Counted from the first letter of the stretch, positions 30,594 through 40,002 are shown. The stretch: DNA of 64,000 nt from Halobacillus salinarum (GCF_022919095.1 NZ_CP095073.1:2790001-2854000); one strand, 5' to 3'. Program-made: numbers and translations. Notes: generated by a model from the sequence alone, not told the origin.

Positions 30594-30959
30594 CTAATTA
30601 GTTACCTTGCCCGCTTGCTTCACCTGGGAATTCTTAATAGACAATCCATTCTTCTTAGCAATTTTAAGAATTCGGTCAGGATTGCTAAGCTCCTTAACTT
30701 GATAAGCAAGGTTTTCATTTTGTGATTGTTGCGCATCAATTTTCTGTTCAGCCTGTTGAATATCTCGATTCAGTTTATCAGTGGAAGATGAGAAATGGAC
30801 CATATACAAAGAAGCAGCGATGACCGCTGTTGAAGCAATGGAATACAAGAATTTTTCTCCGGTACTGATCCACTTTTTCCTATGTACCTTTACTTTAACC
30901 TGTTTCTCTCTGTTTGGCTGCTGTAAAGGCTGCTGCTTTCTCACTTGTTCTGCACTCAT
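30594..30959 (-). CDS. ftsL: Cell division protein FtsL
   Basis: FtsL is a short bitopic divisome protein. The 121-residue protein has a Lys/Gln-rich cytoplasmic tail, one membrane segment (about 38-56) and an extracellular leucine-zipper-like coiled coil (about 57-100). The ATG at 30959 overlaps the rsmH stop as ATGA and has GGTGG eight bases upstream; the GTG four codons earlier is less likely. In B. subtilis FtsL is unstable and helps time division. Confidence 0.9.
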   Translation of the reverse strand: MSAEQVRKQQPLQQPNREKQVKVKVHRKKWISTGEKFLYSIASTAVIAASLYMVHFSSSTDKLNRDIQQAEQKIDAQQSQNENLAYQVKELSNPDRILKIAKKNGLSIKNSQVKQAGKVTN

Positions 30960-31936
30960 GTTTGTTTCCACCCTTCTTCAAATTGAAAATCCTTCGACCA
31001 CGGCTTCACTTTTTCAACAACTCGCAGCTTAGCTGAGCGTGACCGCCGGTTATCTTCTAATTCTTCTTCTTTTGCAACGATAGGTTTTCGTGTAATTAGT
31101 TGAAATGGAGGTTGTTTATCTTCTGGAATCATTGGAATATTTTTTGGCAGAGGCGGGTTAGAACTCCACTTTTTGAATGCTTGCTTACACAGCCTGTCCT
31201 CTAAGGAATGAAACGTGATGACAGCCACTCTTCCTTCGACTGCAATAACTTTGGCTGCCTGTTGCAAAGCATCCTGAAAAGCTCCTAACTCATCATTAAC
31301 TGCTATACGAATTGCTTGAAAAACACGTTTAGCCGGATGGCCGCCTTTCCTTCGTGCAGGTGCAGGTATTCCCTCTTTAATGAGTTCCACAAGTTCCCCT
31401 GTTGTAGTAATGGGCTTCTGCCCTCTTTTATTTTCTATTTTTCTGGCAATTTGCTTTGAAAACTTTTCTTCCCCGTACTTAAAAAAGATACGGACGAGAT
31501 CTTCATAAGGCCATTCATTCACAATCGTTCTTGCTGTTAATGAGGAAGAACGATCCATCCTCATATCAAGCTCAGCATCATTTTGATAACTGAACCCTCT
31601 ATCTTCGACATCTAACTGAGGACTCGAAACACCTAAATCAAAAAGAATGCCGTCCACGTGACTGACCTTCAATTCCTCAAGCTTTTCTTCTAATTGCCTG
31701 AAATTTGCCTGAACAAGAGTAACGCGGTCTTTGTAAGGCTTCAACCGTTGTTCAGCTGCCTCTAAAGCAGTTGTATCCTGGTCAAAGGCAATCAAACGTC
31801 CATATTCATTCAATTTCGAAGCAATTTCCTCAGAGTGCCCCCCTCCTCCGAGTGTACAATCTACATATGTACCCTCAGGCTTAATGTGAAGCATGTCAAT
31901 GGTTTCTGCTTTTAAAACACTATAATGGTCAAACAT
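30956..31936 (-). CDS. rsmH: 16S rRNA m4C1402 methyltransferase RsmH (MraW)
   Basis: RsmH methylates N4 of C1402 in the decoding centre of 16S rRNA, using S-adenosylmethionine. The protein starts [16 protein letters not shown] and shows [14 protein letters not shown] (SAM site), [14 protein letters not shown] and ITFHSLEDR, all family hallmarks. Start 31936 is chosen over a frame nine codons longer because it matches the family. It follows mraZ by 23 bases in the same operon. Confidence 0.96.
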   Translation of the reverse strand: MFDHYSVLKAETIDMLHIKPEGTYVDCTLGGGGHSEEIASKLNEYGRLIAFDQDTTALEAAEQRLKPYKDRVTLVQANFRQLEEKLEELKVSHVDGILFDLGVSSPQLDVEDRGFSYQNDAELDMRMDRSSSLTARTIVNEWPYEDLVRIFFKYGEEKFSKQIARKIENKRGQKPITTTGELVELIKEGIPAPARRKGGHPAKRVFQAIRIAVNDELGAFQDALQQAAKVIAVEGRVAVITFHSLEDRLCKQAFKKWSSNPPLPKNIPMIPEDKQPPFQLITRKPIVAKEEELEDNRRSRSAKLRVVEKVKPWSKDFQFEEGWKQT

Positions 31937-31959
31937 AATCTCACTCGTTTCTCTTACTA

Positions 31960-32391
31960 TCAAATATCAAAATCTAACATGTTTTCCGCAATTTCCGAAA
32001 AAGACTCTTCTGAGGCATCGAAATAAGTTTCCCACTCGTCACTACTCCAGAACTCAATCCTGTTGGAAACGCCGATTACCACACATTCTTTATCCAATGC
32101 AGCATATTTTCTCAGCGGTTGTGGGATGTTAATTCTGCCTTGCTTATCTACTTCACATTCCACAGCGCCCGAAAAGAAAAAACGTGTGAAGGCGCGGGCA
32201 TCTTTCTTAGTGAGTGGAAGCTTTTTTAATTTTTCTTCCAGAAGCTTCCATTCATCCATAGGGTAAGCGAATAAACACTGGTCGAGACCCCGTGTTAAAA
32301 CGAAGTTCGCTCCAAGATCATCACGAAACTTGGAAGGAACGATTATTCGCCCTTTGGCATCAATGTTATGTTGATATTCACCCATGAACAT
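31960..32391 (-). CDS. mraZ: MraZ, transcriptional regulator of the dcw cluster
   Basis: MraZ forms ring-shaped oligomers and binds repeats of GTGGNG before its own operon, repressing it in the species studied. The 143-residue protein has two AbrB-like SpoVT domains, each with the D-x-K-x-R pattern: [15 protein letters not shown] and [15 protein letters not shown]. The start [11 protein letters not shown] at 32391 matches the family; a longer frame of 15 codons has no support. Operator-like repeats lie 30-55 bases upstream. Confidence 0.95.
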   Translation of the reverse strand: MFMGEYQHNIDAKGRIIVPSKFRDDLGANFVLTRGLDQCLFAYPMDEWKLLEEKLKKLPLTKKDARAFTRFFFSGAVECEVDKQGRINIPQPLRKYAALDKECVVIGVSNRIEFWSSDEWETYFDASEESFSEIAENMLDFDI

Positions 32392-32399
32392 AGAGCTGT

Positions 32400-32446
32400 C
32401 CCCACCTTCTGATTCAACATTACCACAATGCCCCACTTTTCTCCAC
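32400..32446 (-). promoter_or_regulatory. MraZ operator: repeated GTGGNG boxes before mraZ
   Basis: On the minus strand GTGGAG (32446-32441), GTGGGG (32436-32431) and GTGGTA (32426-32421) are in direct repeat with a 10-bp period, and another GTGGGG occurs at 32405-32400. GTGGNG boxes with 10-bp period are the known MraZ target, so autoregulation is likely. Confidence 0.85.
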
Positions 32447-32473
32447 TTACTTTTTTATCATTCTCTGTCTAAT

Positions 32474-32502
32474 AAAAAAATCCCGACTATAATGGCAGGA
32501 TT
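32474..32502 (-). terminator. Weak hairpin with T run upstream of mraZ
   Basis: AATCCTG (32502-32496) pairs with CGGGATT (32485-32479) with one G-U pair, followed by TTTTTT on the minus strand. It could be a second terminator after bshC or a leader element if the mraZ promoter lies upstream. Confidence 0.45.
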
Positions 32503-32544
32503 CTAAAGGGTTTAATAAATTTATTAATCCAAAACTTCCCCACT

Positions 32545-32573
32545 AAAAAAGGAAAGGGAAGTACTCCCTTTCC
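32545..32573 (-). terminator. Intrinsic terminator after bshC
   Basis: GGAAAGGGA (32551-32559) pairs perfectly with TCCCTTTCC (32565-32573) around five bases, followed by TTTTTT on the minus strand. It isolates the dcw operon from bshC. Confidence 0.85.
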
Positions 32574-32602
32574 TTCAGTATGAACGAGTCTTGTAAGTCT
32601 TT

Positions 32603-32628
32603 GGTGAAAAAAGTGGAGCAAGGTGGGG
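32603..32628 (+). promoter_or_regulatory. Second set of MraZ-type boxes on the opposite strand
   Basis: GTGGAG (32613-32618) and GTGGGG (32623-32628) lie exactly 10 bp apart on the plus strand, with GGTGAA at 32603 in phase as a weak third copy. They are in the 3' tail of bshC about 170 bp from the main array and in inverted orientation. No gene starts nearby on this strand. Functional status unknown. Confidence 0.4.
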
Positions 32629-32632
32629 GGGA

Positions 32633-34258
32633 TTAAACATAAACGACATAATGAGCATGCTCAAAAGAAAAGTGGTGGCCATCCACCCTATTGAAGAAAT
32701 CGACCCCATACGTATTCACCCAGGGCAGGATGCTCCATTTACGCTCCTGAAGTCCCCCTTCAGGATGCAGTAAAAGATCCAGGTCAGTGAAAGATTTCAA
32801 TTCGAGTTCGTACTTTTCTTCCCGAGCCTTGAATATCCGCTTCTTTAGAAAATCAATATCTTGATATAATCGCTGAAGATTTTGATTAGCAAGACTCTCC
32901 ATATCTCCTCCGAGCTCTGCAGCAGTCTCTCTCAAAGGAAGATGCAGTTTATCCAGCTCTCCTTTAAGCTCTTCACTCATTTTTTCTAAAGGGACAGACG
33001 TCATCGAGGATAGCCACCTCAGCCTCCTTTCCCCTGTTCCCTTACGGATACACTCCACTGGATCAATCTGCAGCCGGTTCAATTGCTGTTCGGACTTTCG
33101 ATCAATAAATGTGAAGGAAAGCCTCGGAAGAATCGGCGGCATTTTAAGCTCAAGAGCTTGAAATGCCGGCCTCAGAACAGACCAGTAACCAATTTCCCCA
33201 GGTCCTCCGATAAAAGAGAGCACCGGGAAGACTAGTTCCTGCATTAATGGTCTCGTCACAACGTTGTTACTAAGACGTTCAGGTGATGATGCTGCGATCT
33301 GCTTTAGCTCCTCTTTTGTAAAAACCACTTCATTATTTTTACCGCGAAAATTGAATTCGTCATCTCTCATCAGCAGAACTCTGTCATTGCCTTGATGGTA
33401 AAACAAATGAGCATCCTCAGGTTCGCTATCCAGAGAGACATGATAGCCCTGTTGTTTACTTTGCTGAACAGCTGCATATACGCCCTGTGAAAGTACCTGG
33501 TTCTCTTCCAACAGCTGTTGGAAGTAGGAGGATTCCAGTTGACGCAGCTCTGGATGATGAGCATCAACAATTACAAGTCCCTGGTCGGGAAATAACAGAT
33601 AGATGAGTCTCGCGAAAAAATCAGCATAACTTTTTGACTGACGCAGAGCGAGAAGGGTCTCTTCAAAGAAATCAGAAGTCACCTCTGTTTCCCCCACTGC
33701 AGAGAATACTTTTTGAAGCCATTCTTCTGCCTCATCCTGATCAATTTCCAAATCTGAAACGGAAGATTTATACTCTGGCCGCTGACCAATCGTAATTTTA
33801 TTTAACCGTTCTTTCCCCTTCAAAAAAACATGGTTGATTTCTTCAAAGTCATGATCTTCTCCTGCGATCCAGAAAACCGGGATCACCGGCTTGTTCAGCC
33901 GTTCCTGCTGCTGCCTGGCACTCTGTAGAATGGAAATAACCTTATTAACCGTATACAACGGTCCGGTCAAAAGACCTGCCTGCTGACCAGCAATGGCTAC
34001 CGTCGCTTCTCCATCCTTCAATCGCTCAATAGACTGGAAGGCTGAAGAGGGAGCCTGCCATTGGTCGTTCATTTTTTGAAGTACTTCAGTCAACTCCGCC
34101 CGTTTGAAAGAACGCTCCTGTAAATCCTTCCACCTGCTCAGCCATGTAGCTTCCTCATGTGGGGAATAATCAAATTTTTCTTTTATATTTTCAAAATGAT
34201 AGCGGTAATCATATACAATCTCTGATTTAGGTTCCAATTGTATGGGATCGATTCGCAT
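32633..34258 (-). CDS. bshC: Bacillithiol biosynthesis cysteine-adding enzyme BshC
   Basis: BshC is the putative ligase that adds cysteine to GlcN-malate in the last step of bacillithiol synthesis, the low-molecular-weight thiol of Firmicutes. The 541-residue protein has the Rossmann core with TVAIAGQQAGLLTGPLYTVNKVISIL and VIPVFWIAGEDHDFEEINH, a long alpha-helical coiled-coil arm near 390-480, and the C-terminal ERKWSILPWVNTYG. It sits just before mraZ as yllA does in B. subtilis. Expect bshA and bshB elsewhere. Confidence 0.93.
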   Translation of the reverse strand: MRIDPIQLEPKSEIVYDYRYHFENIKEKFDYSPHEEATWLSRWKDLQERSFKRAELTEVLQKMNDQWQAPSSAFQSIERLKDGEATVAIAGQQAGLLTGPLYTVNKVISILQSARQQQERLNKPVIPVFWIAGEDHDFEEINHVFLKGKERLNKITIGQRPEYKSSVSDLEIDQDEAEEWLQKVFSAVGETEVTSDFFEETLLALRQSKSYADFFARLIYLLFPDQGLVIVDAHHPELRQLESSYFQQLLEENQVLSQGVYAAVQQSKQQGYHVSLDSEPEDAHLFYHQGNDRVLLMRDDEFNFRGKNNEVVFTKEELKQIAASSPERLSNNVVTRPLMQELVFPVLSFIGGPGEIGYWSVLRPAFQALELKMPPILPRLSFTFIDRKSEQQLNRLQIDPVECIRKGTGERRLRWLSSMTSVPLEKMSEELKGELDKLHLPLRETAAELGGDMESLANQNLQRLYQDIDFLKKRIFKAREEKYELELKSFTDLDLLLHPEGGLQERKWSILPWVNTYGVDFFNRVDGHHFSFEHAHYVVYV

Positions 34259-34344
34259 GAATGAACTTCTCCTTTATCTTTACGAAAATGGTATGTACCA
34301 TTAAGTATTTTACATAATTTGCAGGCTAAGTTCACCTAATCTGT

Positions 34345-34728
34345 TTACGTAAAAAATAACCGTTCGATCAGTCCAAATAATGAGAGTCCGGAATAAACGA
34401 TAAGAAACAACAGGAAACTAAACCTGAAAAATCCTTTAAATGCTCTTCCCAGCCTTACTTCTTCGTGCAGTTTGTATTGAATAATAATAGAAAAAGATAA
34501 AATACATAAAAGCATGATAATAATGTAGGCAAAAAAGCTGCGTTCAAACTGGACAAATAGAAGAACATGAACAGCTAAAATGAATATAGGAGCGGTTATG
34601 GTCGCTGTATAATGGACAGCTTTTCTTTTATGGCGGCACCATTTACGTGCAAAAAAATAAAACAGGATGAGAAAAGGAATCGGGAGCGTAATGACAAGTG
34701 CAGCTACCTTAATAATAAAATCACTCAT
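34345..34728 (-). CDS. DUF3397 family membrane protein
   Basis: A 127-residue, very hydrophobic protein with four predicted membrane segments and a short basic stretch RKWCRHKRKAVHY after the first. The pattern and position before bshC agree with the DUF3397 family of Bacillaceae; no function is known. It overlaps the preceding panE-like gene by four bases (ATGA), so it is co-translated with it. Confidence 0.75.
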   Translation of the reverse strand: MSDFIIKVAALVITLPIPFLILFYFFARKWCRHKRKAVHYTATITAPIFILAVHVLLFVQFERSFFAYIIIMLLCILSFSIIIQYKLHEEVRLGRAFKGFFRFSFLLFLIVYSGLSLFGLIERLFFT

Positions 34729-35612
34729 ACACGGCCTCCTTCCCCATCTAGTTGCTCAAGAGCGTGAACAGACCTTACGACAAACTGATGATAAGGAAGT
34801 TCAGAAACGCTTTTTTTCAGTACATACCCGCTGATATAATCGATTTCCGTTTTTCTTTGTAATGAAAGGTCAGTAAGCATGGATGAATAATTGTCCCCTG
34901 TTTGTTCGGCAACACGAAGGACGTGTTCCCACTCTTCTTCATAGGAGCGTTGAAATACTTGAGATGCTTCCCGGCATAATTTAGATGCGAGGGAGCGCAG
35001 TTCAGTATTCTTAACAATAAATTTATTCTGGACGCGAAAGATCGCAGTTAATGGATTAATTACAGTATTAACCATCAGTTTACTTACAAGCATGTTAAAA
35101 TAGTCGCCTTCAGCTTGAAAAGGAAAATCCTCTTCATGCAGAAGGTCTGCGATCCATTCCGCTGACTGCTCAGCTTTATAAGCCGCAACCTTGACTCTGC
35201 CTCTGCCTGTGTGGAGCACTTTCGTATCGGAAGCTCTTTTTGCGCCATGTTCCACCACCCCCAAATAAACAGGGTAGATTTTCTTAGGCAGAAGTTCTAA
35301 GTGCCCCATCCCATTTTGCAGAAAAACTACTGGAATGCGGCAGGATAATTCCTCCAATAAGTCCAGCACAGTGCTTAACTGCTGTTGTTTGACAGTTACA
35401 AACAGGACGTCATGCTTATGTAAAGCACCGCCAAACAAATGAGCGCGTAGATTCACTTGTCCGAGGACGTCGCAATAGACACCGCTTTCGTTAAGCAGAC
35501 CGGCTTGTTGAGAACGTTTCGTATAAACATGAACTTCATGTTTCCTTCCGAAGTAGGCAGCCATTAACAGGCCGACCGATCCTCCACCAATAATTCCGAT
35601 ATTTAACAACAT
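34725..35612 (-). CDS. panE: 2-dehydropantoate 2-reductase family protein (PanE/YlbQ)
   Basis: A ketopantoate reductase homologue, which makes pantoate with NADPH on the way to coenzyme A. The 295-residue protein begins with the Rossmann motif NIGIIGGGSVGLLMA, has VFLQNGMGH and the family substrate-site lysine region YFNMLVSKLMVNTVINPLTAIF. The ATG at 35612 has GGAG nearby; an upstream TTG would include that site. In the dcw-flanking position of B. subtilis panE (ylbQ). coaD in the same window belongs to the same pathway. Confidence 0.85.
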   Translation of the reverse strand: MLLNIGIIGGGSVGLLMAAYFGRKHEVHVYTKRSQQAGLLNESGVYCDVLGQVNLRAHLFGGALHKHDVLFVTVKQQQLSTVLDLLEELSCRIPVVFLQNGMGHLELLPKKIYPVYLGVVEHGAKRASDTKVLHTGRGRVKVAAYKAEQSAEWIADLLHEEDFPFQAEGDYFNMLVSKLMVNTVINPLTAIFRVQNKFIVKNTELRSLASKLCREASQVFQRSYEEEWEHVLRVAEQTGDNYSSMLTDLSLQRKTEIDYISGYVLKKSVSELPYHQFVVRSVHALEQLDGEGGRV

Positions 35613-35766
35613 CCCCACTCCAATTGTCAACCGTCTTTTTACTTAATTGTAGCAAAGATCAGTATGGTTGGGGAGAAGATTTTTTTATAAAGGGGTTGTG
35701 CATTTCATTCTGAAAATTTTTATATTATAATAATTAATAGACAGATAAGAGAAAGGGGAATCCATC

Positions 35767-36255
35767 ATGATGGCTACTACTAAGGTTCAGCCATTGCTAG
35801 TCAACTATAAAACACTCGAGGAATTTAAACGCTTTAAAGAATATGGCAATCAGGAATTAACAATGCTTGAGGATTTAGAAAGCAATATCGTGGAGAACGA
35901 TAGTGAATCACCTTTTTTCGGAATATATTATGGAAGCGCTTTAGTTGCGAGGATGAGTTTATACCGGGTAAGAGCAAAGTACGACCATTACTTTATACCT
36001 CCGCAAGATTACTTGGAATTGTGGAAGCTGGAAGTGCTTCCTGATTATAGAGATCAAGGCTTCGGTAAAGCGCTCGTGGATTTTGCTAAGAGCTACAAAC
36101 TCCCTATTAAAACGAACCCCCGCATTAATTCCCACGGTTTTTGGGAAAAAATGGGCTTTCAAAAAGCCCAATATGATATGGAACGCGATTTGGGAGAAAA
36201 TCCTCTGATCTGGATGCCTTCAGGCGTCGAGGAACGGGATGTAAAAGAAGACTAA
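35767..36255 (+). CDS. ylbP: YlbP, GNAT-family N-acetyltransferase
   Basis: A 162-residue GNAT protein. The acetyl-CoA binding motif A is LEVLPDYRDQGFGKALVDFAK (about 88-108), and the later INSHGFWEKMGFQKAQYD fits motif B. Substrate unknown. It is on the plus strand against its neighbours, with an A/T-rich region upstream (TATTATAAT near 35720) that may hold its promoter, and a strong terminator downstream. Confidence 0.85.
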   Translation: MMATTKVQPLLVNYKTLEEFKRFKEYGNQELTMLEDLESNIVENDSESPFFGIYYGSALVARMSLYRVRAKYDHYFIPPQDYLELWKLEVLPDYRDQGFGKALVDFAKSYKLPIKTNPRINSHGFWEKMGFQKAQYDMERDLGENPLIWMPSGVEERDVKED

Positions 36256-36270
36256 AACAGCTATTAAATC

Positions 36271-36304
36271 AGGCCCCTACAGTTCATATTGTAGCGGCCT
36301 TTTT
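36271..36304 (+). terminator. Terminator after ylbP
   Basis: AGGCC (36271-36275) plus CTACA pairs with TGTAG and GGCCT (36296-36300), followed by TTTT. It lies between the convergent ylbP and ylbO genes. Confidence 0.75.
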
Positions 36305-36307
36305 ACT

Positions 36308-36784
36308 TTATAATGGACTTTTATTTCGATCTTTCACCCAGCGGATCAGCTTATCCATTTCATTCCAAGCTGCTTCCAATTGCTTTAGCTGGCTTTTTAA
36401 TCGCTTATTATCTTCACTCAGCTGTTGAAGTTCATATTCAAGCTTTTGCTTGCCACTGTCTTCAATCTGTTTAACCTTCATCTCTTTTAAAAAAGAGATA
36501 GCAGCATCCAGAGACATGGGCGTTTCTTCGCCGCCGCCAGCGGTAGCAAATACTGCTCGCTTCTCTTTTCTGTTCAATTTCGCTTCCTGAATTTCCGAGT
36601 GATACTGCTTTCTTACTGTCGCATTCCACCTGAATCCGCAGGCCGCGGGCGTCCTGCGCAAACGGTCTGCTACTTCTTGAAATGCCTCTAGCTGAGTTTT
36701 TCCTTCCCGGATATATCTGAGGACCGTATCTGCCAAAAGAGTATCTTCCTCTTCTTTCCAGGCATCTTGTCTCGGGGCGTCCAT
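36308..36784 (-). CDS. ylbO: YlbO/GerR, RsfA-family sporulation transcription regulator
   Basis: A 158-residue protein with an N-terminal Myb/SANT-like DNA-binding domain (about 5-60: [42 protein letters not shown]) and a C-terminal coiled coil (about 105-150). This layout is that of RsfA/GerR regulators, which act in mother cell or forespore during sporulation. It is shorter than B. subtilis YlbO (GerR). Position next to ylbP and rpmF supports ylbO rather than rsfA. Confidence 0.85.
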   Translation of the reverse strand: MDAPRQDAWKEEEDTLLADTVLRYIREGKTQLEAFQEVADRLRRTPAACGFRWNATVRKQYHSEIQEAKLNRKEKRAVFATAGGGEETPMSLDAAISFLKEMKVKQIEDSGKQKLEYELQQLSEDNKRLKSQLKQLEAAWNEMDKLIRWVKDRNKSPL

Positions 36785-36845
36785 ATCATCCCTCCTCTAT
36801 CGTTTGTTTATAGTTATGCACGACTGAAGGTTGATAGAATCGCAT

Positions 36846-37637
36846 TTATGACTTTTTTCTTGTTTTTAAAAACTTTTCTACAGCCCTCTTATGGTCTTCC
36901 TCTTCCCAGAGAGCGGCGCATTGCTTCACTTCTTCTTCCATTAATTGATCAAATTCCTCTGAACGAAGAGCAGCGAGAAGCTGCTTCTTAAACCACTTCA
37001 TCTGGGAGCTTGACCTATTGGTAAATTCCGTATCCTCTTCCCACTTTTGCAGCGATGCTTGAGGAAGAAGATTATTCAGCCAGCCAATTCTCTTTGCTGT
37101 AAAGGCATCATACATAGAAGCATCCGTCAGCCAATGGGAAGCATAGGTTGGTTGAATACGTCTAAACAGCAGGGCACCACCTCCCCACCCTGGTGTTATT
37201 CCAAGACTAGCCTGAACAAATCCAAATGTTCCCTCTTCTGTTCCGTACCGAAAGTCACACGCGGTTGCTATCTCACAACCGCCTCCTCTGGCTTGACCAT
37301 TAAGCAGAGCTATAGTTGGTACCGGGAAACGCGCCAGCTTTAACAGAGCTTCTTTCATAGGGGAAAGTACTAGGTAGGCTTCCTCAGCGTTCATATTTCC
37401 ATGAAGCTCCGTTAAATCGCCTCCTGCACAAAAAGCTTTCCCGCCTGCTCCAGTAATCGTTAAGGCTTTTATCCCTTCAAAGGATGCGGCTTCATCGATT
37501 ACATGATGAAGACTCCTTGTCATAGCTTTTGTAATAGCGTTTAATTTTTCAGGTCGATTTAATACAATGCGGCCAATTCCTTGGTTATCCATCCTAAATT
37601 CTACTTCAGGCACGTGCCCCAGCTCCTTTTTCTTCAT
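36846..37637 (-). CDS. Enoyl-CoA hydratase/isomerase family protein
   Basis: A crotonase-fold protein of about 263 residues: RIVLNRPEKLNAIT, KAFCAGGDLTEL (oxyanion hole) and LNGQARGGGCEIATACDFR (second oxyanion part) with LGITPGWGG. It could be a hydratase or a 3-hydroxyisobutyryl-CoA hydrolase-like member; the exact substrate cannot be told. The start is uncertain (37637 chosen; a GTG at 37700 and an ATG further in also occur). It is not present at this place in B. subtilis, and lies alone after the rpmF terminator. Confidence 0.82.
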   Translation of the reverse strand: MKKKELGHVPEVEFRMDNQGIGRIVLNRPEKLNAITKAMTRSLHHVIDEAASFEGIKALTITGAGGKAFCAGGDLTELHGNMNAEEAYLVLSPMKEALLKLARFPVPTIALLNGQARGGGCEIATACDFRYGTEEGTFGFVQASLGITPGWGGGALLFRRIQPTYASHWLTDASMYDAFTAKRIGWLNNLLPQASLQKWEEDTEFTNRSSSQMKWFKKQLLAALRSEEFDQLMEEEVKQCAALWEEEDHKRAVEKFLKTRKKS

Positions 37638-37716
37638 CTTTAAGTTACCCCAGGCAGACTTATCAAAATGATTGGAATTAGTTAAGGTTTTCGAAAACAC
37701 TTCAGCTTAGAATCCA

Positions 37717-37747
37717 TAAAAAAAGAACCTGACAACAATCAGGTTCT
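37717..37747 (-). terminator. Terminator after rpmF
   Basis: AGAACCTGA (37724-37732) pairs with TCAGGTTCT (37739-37747), a perfect 9-bp stem, followed by TTTTTTT on the minus strand. It ends the ylbN-rpmF transcript. Confidence 0.9.
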
Positions 37748-37756
37748 AGGTGCGCA

Positions 37757-37930
37757 TTACTGCTCAACGACTTGTTTTCCATTATACTGTCCACAAGATT
37801 TGCAAACATGGTGTGGTTTTGTGTACTCCCCACAATTCTGGCATTTCACCATGCCAGGTACATGAAGGTTTTTATGAGTACGACGCTGGTTCTTCACTTT
37901 TTTAGAAGTTCTACGCTTAGGTACTGCCAT
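37757..37930 (-). CDS. rpmF: 50S ribosomal protein L32
   Basis: A 57-residue ribosomal protein with the zinc-ribbon type: Cys30-x2-Cys33 and Cys43-x2-Cys46. It starts [10 protein letters not shown] at 37930, with AAAAGGAGGTG nearby; ATGs further upstream add three residues. The zinc-binding form (C+) is present, not a zinc-free paralogue. It follows ylbN (DUF177), the widely conserved yceD-rpmF pair. Confidence 0.97.
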   Translation of the reverse strand: MAVPKRRTSKKVKNQRRTHKNLHVPGMVKCQNCGEYTKPHHVCKSCGQYNGKQVVEQ

Positions 37931-37978
37931 GTTGTACACCTCCTTTTACTCACAACCGAAAACCATTCAGAGATTTTC

Positions 37979-38503
37979 TTAATGGTTGTCTTCTTTGTCA
38001 TCTAATAATGATTGCAGTTTAGCCATGCGAGGATCCACTTTGGCTTCCTCAGCTTCCTCTGTAACCACCTGCCAGCCCTTTCCTTCCTGAGGGGCTTGGT
38101 CATGTGCCTGATCTTCATCTGAAAACACACGAGTCGGAATCTCCAATAGTACATTTTCCTTGATATAAGGCGTTAAGTCAAGCATCTCTCCCTGTACAGG
38201 GTGAATTTCTGACTCATCTTCTTCCGTATAATAAGGAGAAAGACTAAAAACTTCAATAGGTTGGATGTGAAAAGGGTAATTCACGTCGGCAAGTGTTCTT
38301 GCACAAGGTAGTACCATTTCTCCATCAATTGAAAAGTTTACCGTCACTTCTTCTCCACTTACGTCTGCGTGGCCTTTCACGTGAACAGGCTGAATCTTTC
38401 GAATATCGTTGTTCATATCCTCCAGCTCATGTACATCTACTTCATCTTCAAAGTAAAAGGGTTGATCCCCACTTTGTTTCAGTTTTTGTAGAGGAAATTT
38501 CAT
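37979..38503 (-). CDS. ylbN: YlbN, YceD/DUF177 family protein
   Basis: A 174-residue DUF177 (YceD) protein with MVLPCARTLADVNYPFHIQPIEVFSL (the C-x-R-x-L family core) and an acidic C-terminal tail. Plant and E. coli homologues are linked to 23S rRNA processing or accumulation, and the gene is nearly always next to rpmF. Start 38503 (MKFPLQKLKQ) lies after GAGGTG; a GTG three codons earlier overlaps that site. Confidence 0.9.
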   Translation of the reverse strand: MKFPLQKLKQSGDQPFYFEDEVDVHELEDMNNDIRKIQPVHVKGHADVSGEEVTVNFSIDGEMVLPCARTLADVNYPFHIQPIEVFSLSPYYTEEDESEIHPVQGEMLDLTPYIKENVLLEIPTRVFSDEDQAHDQAPQEGKGWQVVTEEAEEAKVDPRMAKLQSLLDDKEDNH

Positions 38504-38714
38504 TGTTATCACCTCATGGCAACAAGAGTTATTGTAAAAGGATTTTAACCATTTGTCAATATTTTTTCTTTACACCTGCATTATATGCAGCTGGAATTCC
38601 TTTAACGGTAACACATTCACCGTGCTGGTGCGAATTTTCTGCTACTCCATGATAAAATAAACTCAACCAATCTTCAAACAATCGTTTTCTAAATATTACG
38701 AAGGAGGCATCCTT

Positions 38715-39932
38715 ATGAAAGCGTGCGGAGTCGTTGTAGAATACAATCCTTTTCACAATGGGCACCACTACCATTTAATCAAATCGAAGGAAAAGGCAGG
38801 GGCAGACTGTATGATAGCTGTAATGAGCGGCAATTTCCTCCAAAGAGGCGAGCCTGCCATCATGGATAAATGGCACCGTGCTTCTGCTGCATTACAAGCA
38901 GGAGCTGATCTTGTCCTGGAGCTTCCCTATATTTTTGCTGTCCAGCACAGTGATTATTTCAGTAAAGGGGCTGTTCTCACCCTCGCCGCGGCAGGAGTCG
39001 AAGCGATCTGCTTCGGAAGTGAAATTGGTGAAATCGAGCCTTTTATTACGGCATGGGAAAATTTCAAGTCGAAGAAATCCACCTATGATGAAACCGTTAG
39101 GAATTATTTAAACAGGGGATTCTCATTCCCAGAGGCTTCAAGGTACGGTTATGAGTCTATAGGACTTGCTGAAGGAAAGATGGATTTATCTAAACCGAAC
39201 AATATTTTAGGATACAGCTATGTAAAACAGATTCTTGCTATCAACCCTTCCATCGAGCCGTTAACCATTGCACGGACCAATAGTCAATATCACGACAAAT
39301 CCATTAACGGAAATATAGCAAGTGCGACAAGTATTCGCAGGGAACTGCTTGAACATGGGACTTTAACGGAGAAAGCTTCACATACTCTGCCGGTCATTAC
39401 TCAGGAAAAATTGTCTGAGTACCAGCGCAAGACTGGAAAATGGCATCGCTGGGAAGATTATTTCCAACTTCTGCAATATAGAATCCTCACTTCCAAAGAA
39501 CAAGACCTTAGAAGAATCCACGGAGTTGATGAAGGGCTTGAATACCGTTTAAAGAGAACGATGAGACAATCATCCAATTATCAAGATTTCATGGATCGTT
39601 TAAAAACAAAGCGCTATACTTGGACACGTCTGCAGCGGGCATTGGTTCATATACTTACTGGTACAACGAAAGAAGATGCCCGCCCACTGCTGGATGAACC
39701 CTCCTTACCCTACATTCGTGTGCTTGGCATGAACCAGAGGGGGCAAAGCTACTTAAATCAAGCGAAAAAAACTCTTGAAGTCCCACTATTGACTCAGCCG
39801 CAGCAGTTGGATCATCCACTGCTTGAAGCTGAAGCAAGAGCTTCTATTGCATATTACAGTATCCTTAAAGATACACACCGGATTCCAGCTTACCAACGAG
39901 AATACAAAGCCCCCGTTATTATTCATTCATAA
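38715..39932 (+). CDS. tmcAL: tRNA(Met) cytidine acetate ligase TmcAL
   Basis: TmcAL (YlbM) activates acetate with ATP and makes N4-acetylcytidine at the wobble base of elongator tRNA-Met. The 405-residue protein begins with a nucleotidyltransferase-like fold: GVVVEYNPFHNGHHYHL, with HNGH at 14-17, then VMSGNFLQRGEPAIMDKWHRA. AAGGAGG precedes the ATG. It is on the plus strand, divergent from ylbN, with a promoter region in the 211 bases between them. Confidence 0.95.
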   Translation: MKACGVVVEYNPFHNGHHYHLIKSKEKAGADCMIAVMSGNFLQRGEPAIMDKWHRASAALQAGADLVLELPYIFAVQHSDYFSKGAVLTLAAAGVEAICFGSEIGEIEPFITAWENFKSKKSTYDETVRNYLNRGFSFPEASRYGYESIGLAEGKMDLSKPNNILGYSYVKQILAINPSIEPLTIARTNSQYHDKSINGNIASATSIRRELLEHGTLTEKASHTLPVITQEKLSEYQRKTGKWHRWEDYFQLLQYRILTSKEQDLRRIHGVDEGLEYRLKRTMRQSSNYQDFMDRLKTKRYTWTRLQRALVHILTGTTKEDARPLLDEPSLPYIRVLGMNQRGQSYLNQAKKTLEVPLLTQPQQLDHPLLEAEARASIAYYSILKDTHRIPAYQREYKAPVIIHS

Positions 39933-40002
39933 TGACGGCCACACCTATAGAAAGAAAGGCTGCTTTTTTCAATTAAATAAGTGGATCCCTGTGAAAAAGG
40001 TG

